This document shows positions 59,380 through 64,000 of a stretch of 64,000 nucleotides of DNA, piece by piece. Numbering within the stretch: position 1 is the stretch's first letter; each line of letters begins with the position of its first letter. The notes below the pieces were generated by a model. That model was not told the origin of the DNA. It was given only the letters and a program-made list of their open reading frames with translations, and did no database searches. Source of the DNA: Enterobacter mori (lineage in GTDB: Bacteria > Pseudomonadota > Gammaproteobacteria > Enterobacterales > Enterobacteriaceae); assembly GCF_025244905.1 (NCBI RefSeq), contig NZ_CP104285.1, positions 124,001 through 188,000 of the forward strand, given 5' to 3'. A program made the translations under genes and the position numbers.

Positions 59380-61641
59380 ATGACAATCCGCAATCACACT
59401 CTCGGTTTTCCTCGCGTTGGCCTGCGCCGCGAACTGAAAAAAGCGCAAGAAAGCTACTGGGCGGGTAACACCACCCGTGAAGAACTGCTGTCGGTGGGAC
59501 GCGAGCTGCGTGCCCGTCACTGGGAGCAGCAAAAACAGGCGGGCATTGACCTGCTGCCGGTGGGCGATTTCGCCTGGTACGACCATGTTCTGACGACCAG
59601 CCTGCTGCTTGGCAACGTGCCGGCTCGTCATCAGAACAAAGATGGATCGGTAGATATCGATACCCTGTTCCGCATCGGCCGTGGCCGTGCACCTACGGGG
59701 GAGCCAGCGGCAGCGGCGGAAATGACCAAGTGGTTCAACACCAACTATCACTATATGGTACCGGAGTTCGTAAAGGGGCAGCAGTTCAGGCTGACCTGGA
59801 CGCAGCTGCTGGATGAAGTGGACGAAGCGCTGGCGCTGGGTCATCAGGTGAAGCCCGTATTGCTGGGGCCAGTAACCTACCTGTGGTTGGGTAAAGTAAA
59901 AGGCGAACAGTTTGACCGCCTTAGCCTGCTGAACGATATTCTGCCGGTCTATAAACAGGTGCTGATTGAGCTGGGCAAGCGCGGCATTCAGTGGGTACAA
60001 ATCGATGAACCCGCGCTGGTGCTCGAGCTGCCCCAGGTTTGGCTCGATGCCTTCAAACCGGCGTATGACGCGCTCACCGGGCCGGTGAAGCTACTGCTCA
60101 CCACCTATTTCGAAGGCGTGACGCCAAACCTGAAGACCATTACCGCGCTGCCGGTTCAGGGCCTGCACGTTGACCTCGTTCACGGTAAAGACGATGTCGG
60201 GGAGCTGCACAAGCGCCTGCCTGCAGACTGGCTGCTTTCTGCCGGGCTGGTTAACGGTCGCAACGTCTGGCGTGCCGATCTGACCGAGAAATATGCAAAA
60301 ATTGAAGGCATCGTCGGCAAACGTGAGCTGTGGGTGGCATCCTCTTGCTCGTTATTGCACAGCCCAATCGATCTCAGCGTGGAGACCCGTCTCGACCCTG
60401 AAGTGAAAAGCTGGTTTGCCTTCGCCCTGCAAAAATGCGAAGAGCTGACGCTGCTGCGCGACGCGCTAAACAGCGGCGAGACGGCGGCGATTACCGAATG
60501 GAGCGCACCGATCCAGGCGCGTCGTCACTCGGCCCGCGTGCACAACCCGGCGGTGGAGAAACGCCTGGCGGCCATTACCGCGCAGGACAGCCAGCGCCAG
60601 AGCCCGTATGAAGTACGCGCCGAAGCGCAGCGTGCCCGTTTCAACCTGCCTGCGTGGCCGACCACCACAATTGGTTCTTTCCCGCAAACCACTGAAATCC
60701 GCGGCCTGCGTCTGGACTTCAAGAAGGGCAACCTGGATGCGAACAACTACCGCACCGGTATCGCGGAACATATCAAGCAGGCGATTATCGAGCAGGAACG
60801 CTTAGGTCTGGACGTGCTGGTACACGGCGAAGCCGAGCGTAACGACATGGTGGAATATTTTGGTGAACACCTGGACGGCTTCGTCTTTACCCAGAACGGC
60901 TGGGTGCAAAGCTATGGCTCCCGCTGCGTGAAGCCGCCGGTTGTCATCGGAGACGTCAGCCGCCCGGAAGCGATCACCGTGGAGTGGGCGAAGTATGCCC
61001 AGTCCCTCACCGATAAGCCGGTGAAAGGGATGCTCACCGGTCCGGTAACCATTCTTTGCTGGTCCTTCCCGCGTGAGGACGTGACCCGTGAAACCATCGC
61101 GAAGCAAATCGCGCTGGCGCTGCGTGATGAAGTGGCAGATCTTGAAGCCGCAGGCATTGGCATTATCCAGATTGACGAACCGGCGCTGCGCGAAGGTCTG
61201 CCGCTGCGTCGTAGCGACTGGGATGCCTACCTGCAGTGGGGCGTGGAGGCGTTCCGCATCAACGCCGCGGTGGCGAAGGACGACACCCAGATCCACACCC
61301 ATATGTGCTACTGCGAATTTAACGACATCATGGATTCGATTGCCGCGCTGGACGCCGACGTGATCACCATCGAGACCTCGCGTTCGGACATGGAGCTGCT
61401 GGAGTCGTTTGAAGAGTTCGATTACCCGAACGAAATTGGGCCGGGCGTGTACGACATTCACTCCCCGAACGTGCCGAGCGTGGAGTGGATTGAAGCCCTG
61501 CTGAAAAAAGCCGCCCAGCGGATCCCGGCGGAACGCCTGTGGGTGAACCCGGACTGCGGTCTGAAAACCCGCGGTTGGCCGGAGACGCGAGCGGCGCTGG
61601 CAAACATGGTGAAAGCGGCGCAGAACTTGCGTCAGGCTTGA
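59380..61641 (+). CDS. metE: Cobalamin-independent methionine synthase
   Basis: Transfers the methyl group of 5-methyltetrahydrofolate (polyglutamate) to homocysteine. 753 residues, as in E. coli; two TIM-barrel halves, of which the C-terminal half (about 425-750) is catalytic. Zinc ligands are in [13 protein letters not shown] near 638-650 (His, Cys) with Glu and a late Cys in [13 protein letters not shown] near 721-733. N-terminus [20 protein letters not shown] at 59370-59373 precedes the start. Confidence 0.97.
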   Translation: MTIRNHTLGFPRVGLRRELKKAQESYWAGNTTREELLSVGRELRARHWEQQKQAGIDLLPVGDFAWYDHVLTTSLLLGNVPARHQNKDGSVDIDTLFRIGRGRAPTGEPAAAAEMTKWFNTNYHYMVPEFVKGQQFRLTWTQLLDEVDEALALGHQVKPVLLGPVTYLWLGKVKGEQFDRLSLLNDILPVYKQVLIELGKRGIQWVQIDEPALVLELPQVWLDAFKPAYDALTGPVKLLLTTYFEGVTPNLKTITALPVQGLHVDLVHGKDDVGELHKRLPADWLLSAGLVNGRNVWRADLTEKYAKIEGIVGKRELWVASSCSLLHSPIDLSVETRLDPEVKSWFAFALQKCEELTLLRDALNSGETAAITEWSAPIQARRHSARVHNPAVEKRLAAITAQDSQRQSPYEVRAEAQRARFNLPAWPTTTIGSFPQTTEIRGLRLDFKKGNLDANNYRTGIAEHIKQAIIEQERLGLDVLVHGEAERNDMVEYFGEHLDGFVFTQNGWVQSYGSRCVKPPVVIGDVSRPEAITVEWAKYAQSLTDKPVKGMLTGPVTILCWSFPREDVTRETIAKQIALALRDEVADLEAAGIGIIQIDEPALREGLPLRRSDWDAYLQWGVEAFRINAAVAKDDTQIHTHMCYCEFNDIMDSIAALDADVITIETSRSDMELLESFEEFDYPNEIGPGVYDIHSPNVPSVEWIEALLKKAAQRIPAERLWVNPDCGLKTRGWPETRAALANMVKAAQNLRQA

Positions 61642-61647
61642 TGAAGC

Positions 61648-61679
61648 GTAGGCCCGGTAAGGCGTAGCCGCCACCGGGC
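61648..61679. repeat. REP element between metE and dlhH
   Basis: GTAGGCCCGGTAAGGCGTAG followed by CCGCCACCGGGC, seven bases after the metE stop in the convergent gap. It is nearly identical to the second REP at 42315. The stem plus TTTCTTGCTTTT may also serve as the metE terminator. Confidence 0.85.
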
Positions 61680-61689
61680 TTTCTTGCTT

Positions 61690-62496
61690 TTATGCTTTTT
61701 TCCCGCCGTACTGGCTAAACCACGCCAGCATCCTCTGCCAGCCGTCTTTGGCTGATTCTGCGTGATAGCTCGGGCGATAATCGGCATTAAACGCGTGTCC
61801 GGCATCCGGGTACACCACAATCTCCGCCTTCGCATTCGCCGCGCGTAGCGCATGGCGCATGGTCTCGACGGTATCAAGCGGAATACCGGTATCCTGACCA
61901 CCATAAAGCCCTAACACCGGCGCATTCAAATCCGTGGCGATATCAACAGGCTGCTTCGGTGAGTTCAGCGTTTTTTCGCCCACCAGTTTGCCGTACCAGG
62001 CGACGGCTGCTTTCAGCTGCGGGTTATGCGCGGCATACAGCCAGCTAATGCGCCCGCCCCAGCAGAAGCCGGTCACCAGCAGACGATGTGCATCACCCCC
62101 GTTGCGCGCGGCCCAGCTGGCAACGTGATCAAGGTCAGCCAGCACCTGGGCATCCGGGACTTTGCTCACCAGATTGTTGAACAACGTAGGGATATCGCTG
62201 TAATCGTTTGGATCGCCCTGACGGAAATAGAGCTCTGGCGCAATAGCCAGGTACCCTTCCAGCGCCAGGCGGCGGCAGAGGTCGCGAATATGTTCGTGAA
62301 CGCCAAAAATCTCCTGAACCACAATCACGATCGGCAGCGGACCCTCTGCTGATTTTGGCCGCGCGTGATAAGCAGGCATATTCTCCCCCTGCGAGGGGAT
62401 GGAGGTCTCACCCGCAGTAATGGCTTCTTCTGAGGTTGAGACGATGGTTGAAGCATGCGGAGCCGCAGCAGGTGCAAAACCGGTTTTTTCAGTCAT
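61690..62496 (-). CDS. dlhH: Dienelactone hydrolase family protein
   Basis: 268 residues (E. coli ysgA product about 271). Alpha/beta-hydrolase with the DLH nucleophile cysteine in TGFCWGGR near 144-151, Asp in YGGQDTGIP near 197-205 and His in DAGHAFNADYRP near 230-241. IVVQEIFGVHEHIRDLCRRL near 58-77 is typical. The first 30 residues are Ala/Ser/Thr-rich and probably not part of the fold. Physiological substrate unknown. Divergent from udp. Confidence 0.92.
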   Translation of the reverse strand: MTEKTGFAPAAAPHASTIVSTSEEAITAGETSIPSQGENMPAYHARPKSAEGPLPIVIVVQEIFGVHEHIRDLCRRLALEGYLAIAPELYFRQGDPNDYSDIPTLFNNLVSKVPDAQVLADLDHVASWAARNGGDAHRLLVTGFCWGGRISWLYAAHNPQLKAAVAWYGKLVGEKTLNSPKQPVDIATDLNAPVLGLYGGQDTGIPLDTVETMRHALRAANAKAEIVVYPDAGHAFNADYRPSYHAESAKDGWQRMLAWFSQYGGKKA

Positions 62497-62611
62497 GGCA
62501 TTCTCCGTACCAATGAGTTAGCGCAAAGGTAAATATAGTCACCAGGTTAACAACCCACAGTGCCTTATACGGTCTATCTTTTGTGCAGCACCTGTCGATA
62601 TAACTTGTTAA

Positions 62612-62627
62612 TGTGATGTAAGTCACT
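62612..62627 (+). promoter_or_regulatory. Upstream CRP site of udp
   Basis: TGTGA-TGTAAG-TCACT, nine of ten consensus positions, centred about 93 bases before the inferred start point near 62713. With the second site 52 bases away it forms the tandem CRP pair between which CytR binds in nucleoside-catabolism promoters. Confidence 0.88.
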
Positions 62628-62663
62628 ATTTAATGGAAATTAAATGCAATAAATTTCATTCAT

Positions 62664-62679
62664 GGTGAGGTGTGTCACG
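62664..62679 (+). promoter_or_regulatory. Promoter-proximal CRP site of udp
   Basis: GGTGA-GGTGTG-TCACG, eight of ten consensus positions, centred exactly 52 bases from the upstream site. A -10-like TAAAGT at 62701-62706 puts the start near 62713 and this site at about -41, the class II position. Confidence 0.8.
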
Positions 62680-62752
62680 AAATTATGCGTAGTGCTTCTG
62701 TAAAGTACCGTTTTACTTCTTCTGACTAACCGACCCACAGAGGAGTCACCCT

Positions 62753-63514
62753 ATGTCTAAGTCTGATGTTTTTCATCTCGGCCTCACTAAAAACGATTTA
62801 CAAGGGGCTACGCTCGCTATCGTCCCTGGCGATCCTGAGCGTGTGGAAAAGATCGCCGCGCTGATGGATAAGCCGGTTAAGCTGGCAGCGCATCGCGAAT
62901 TCACCACCTGGCGCGCAGAGCTGGACGGTAAAGCGGTGATCGTGTGCTCTACCGGTATTGGTGGCCCGTCTACCTCTATCGCCGTTGAAGAGCTGGCGCA
63001 GCTGGGCATCCGTACTTTCCTGCGCATCGGCACCACTGGCGCCATTCAGCCGCACATCAACGTCGGCGACGTGCTGGTCACGACCGCGTCCGTGCGTCTG
63101 GACGGGGCAAGCCTGCATTTTGCGCCGATGGAATTCCCGGCAGTGGCCGACTTCGAATGCACCACCGCGCTGGTTGAAGCCGCGAAGTCCGTTGGCGCAA
63201 CCACCCACGTGGGCGTAACTGCCTCTTCCGATACCTTCTACCCGGGCCAGGAGCGTTACGACACCTTCTCTGGCCGCGTGGTAAGCCGCTTCAAAGGCTC
63301 CATGGAAGAGTGGCAGTCGATGGGCGTGATGAACTATGAAATGGAATCTGCGACGCTGCTGACCATGTGCGCAAGCCAGGGTCTGCGTGCCGGTATGGTG
63401 GCGGGCGTTATCGTCAACCGTACCCAGCAGGAGATCCCGAACGCTGAAACCATGAAGCAGACTGAAAGCCATGCGGTGAAAATCGTGGTTGAAGCGGCGC
63501 GCCGCCTGATCTAA
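62753..63514 (+). CDS. udp: Uridine phosphorylase
   Basis: Splits uridine with phosphate to uracil and ribose-1-phosphate. 253 residues, the E. coli length, nucleoside phosphorylase family [16 protein letters not shown] near 22-36, [16 protein letters not shown] near 91-106, and the nucleoside-binding [15 protein letters not shown] near 193-207. AGAGGAG at 62739-62745 is a strong ribosome site. Controlled by the tandem CRP/CytR-type promoter upstream. Confidence 0.97.
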   Translation: MSKSDVFHLGLTKNDLQGATLAIVPGDPERVEKIAALMDKPVKLAAHREFTTWRAELDGKAVIVCSTGIGGPSTSIAVEELAQLGIRTFLRIGTTGAIQPHINVGDVLVTTASVRLDGASLHFAPMEFPAVADFECTTALVEAAKSVGATTHVGVTASSDTFYPGQERYDTFSGRVVSRFKGSMEEWQSMGVMNYEMESATLLTMCASQGLRAGMVAGVIVNRTQQEIPNAETMKQTESHAVKIVVEAARRLI

Positions 63515-63530
63515 TTCTCTCTTCGGTGCT

Positions 63531-63562
63531 AAAAGGCCGACATGCTCGGCCTTTTCTTTTTT
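63531..63562 (+). terminator. Intrinsic terminator after udp
   Basis: AAAAGGCCGA-CATGC-TCGGCCTTTTCTTTTTT: a stem of about 10 pairs followed by a T run, 17 bases after the udp stop. It separates udp from rmuC. Confidence 0.93.
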
Positions 63563-63654
63563 GCGTAACGCCTCGCAGGAAAACCCTTTCAAACTGGACG
63601 TTCATACAGCACAATTCTATTTTGTGCGGGTTACACGTGGATGCAGGGGGCATT

Positions 63655-64000
63655 GTGGATATCTCAATCCTGGTTTATGCGGTAGTTACGCTGGTAAGCG
63701 TGGGGATTGGCTGGCTCATTTCCGGCTACCAGCATGCGCAGCAGAAAGCCGAACAGCTGGCAGAGCGCGAAGAGATCGTCGCCGAACTCAGCGCGACGAA
63801 ACAACAGCTTGCGCTGAGTGACCACTGGCGCGACGAGTGCGAACTGCTCAATAACGAACTGCGCAATCTGCGTGATATCAATACCTCGCTGGAGGCCGAT
63901 CTCCGTGAAGTGACCACCCGTCTTGAGTCCACCCAACTGCACGCCGAAGACAAAATCCGTCAGATGATCAACAGCGAGCAGCGTCTTAGCGAGCAGTTTG
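63655..64000 (+). CDS. rmuC: DNA recombination protein RmuC, 5' end only
   Basis: About 115 codons are visible before the window ends. GTG start giving a single N-terminal membrane segment (about 4-23, SILVYAVVTLVSVGIGWLIS), then a coiled coil beginning YQHAQQKAEQLAEREE and continuing to the window edge with EADLREVTTRLES and DKIRQMINSEQRLSEQF. This matches the start of E. coli RmuC, which limits inversions at short inverted repeats; the nuclease-like domain lies beyond the window. Confidence 0.92.
   Translation, partial: MDISILVYAVVTLVSVGIGWLISGYQHAQQKAEQLAEREEIVAELSATKQQLALSDHWRDECELLNNELRNLRDINTSLEADLREVTTRLESTQLHAEDKIRQMINSEQRLSEQF

Overview
The window is a stretch of core chromosome from a member of the Enterobacteriaceae. 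Gene order, protein lengths and sequences follow the Escherichia coli block waaF-hldD-kbl-tdh through udp-rmuC almost gene for gene, but several E. coli-specific genes are missing (from memory: yibB/htrL, waaH, aslA/aslB, yigE, yigF/yigG) and three genes that K-12 lacks at these sites are present. The REP family and gene content suggest an Enterobacter/Lelliottia/Leclercia-like organism; this is inference, not proven by the sequence. No prophage, insertion sequence, integron or CRISPR array is visible.

Layout. 1-3.5 kb: LPS heptose genes (waaF start, hldD) on the minus strand, divergent from the kbl-tdh threonine degradation operon. 3.5-9.5 kb: a minus-strand run gpmI-envC-yibQ followed by two sugar-transferase-like genes that sit where K-12 has waaH; this is the least standard coding part. 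9.7-13.2 kb: yibN-grxC-secB-gpsA-cysE, then ppiC opposite. 13.2-20.2 kb: rep, gppA, rhlB, trxA, a rhoL-like leader peptide and rho. 20.4-31.3 kb: the complete enterobacterial common antigen (ECA) operon wecA-wzzE-wecBCDE-wzxE-wecF-wzyE-wecG with many overlapping start/stop codons. 31.4-33.9 kb: the YifK permease, four tRNA genes (Arg-CCG, His-GTG, Leu-CAG, Pro-TGG) and the small RNA GlmZ with a sigma-54 promoter and GlrR-type upstream sites. 33.9-35.1 kb: an extra MFS transporter gene. 35.3-39.4 kb: hemCDXY on the minus strand, divergent from cyaA. 42.3-48.5 kb: cyaY opposite lptM-dapF-yigA-xerC-yigB-uvrD. 48.5-55.5 kb: corA with a structured leader, rarD, yigI, pldA, recQ, and the convergent exporter pair rhtC/rhtB. 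55.6-64 kb: pldB, yigL, bioP (yigM), metR/metE, dlhH, udp and the start of rmuC.

The genes mostly serve the cell envelope (LPS heptose, ECA, EnvC, LptM, PldA/PldB), DNA repair and recombination (Rep, UvrD, RecQ, XerC, RmuC), transcription and RNA control (Rho, RhlB, GlmZ), heme synthesis, and sulfur/methionine/cysteine metabolism. Regulation can be read directly at several points: CRP at cyaA and udp, a LexA-like box at uvrD, MetR and MetJ sites at metE, GlrR/sigma-54 at glmZ, and leader structures at trxA, rho and corA. I found no convincing wholly new system. The best leads are the corA leader (a start codon in the loop of a hairpin that buries its own Shine-Dalgarno), the diverged rhoL leader, the two glycosyltransferase-like genes, and the MFS gene inserted beside glmZ.
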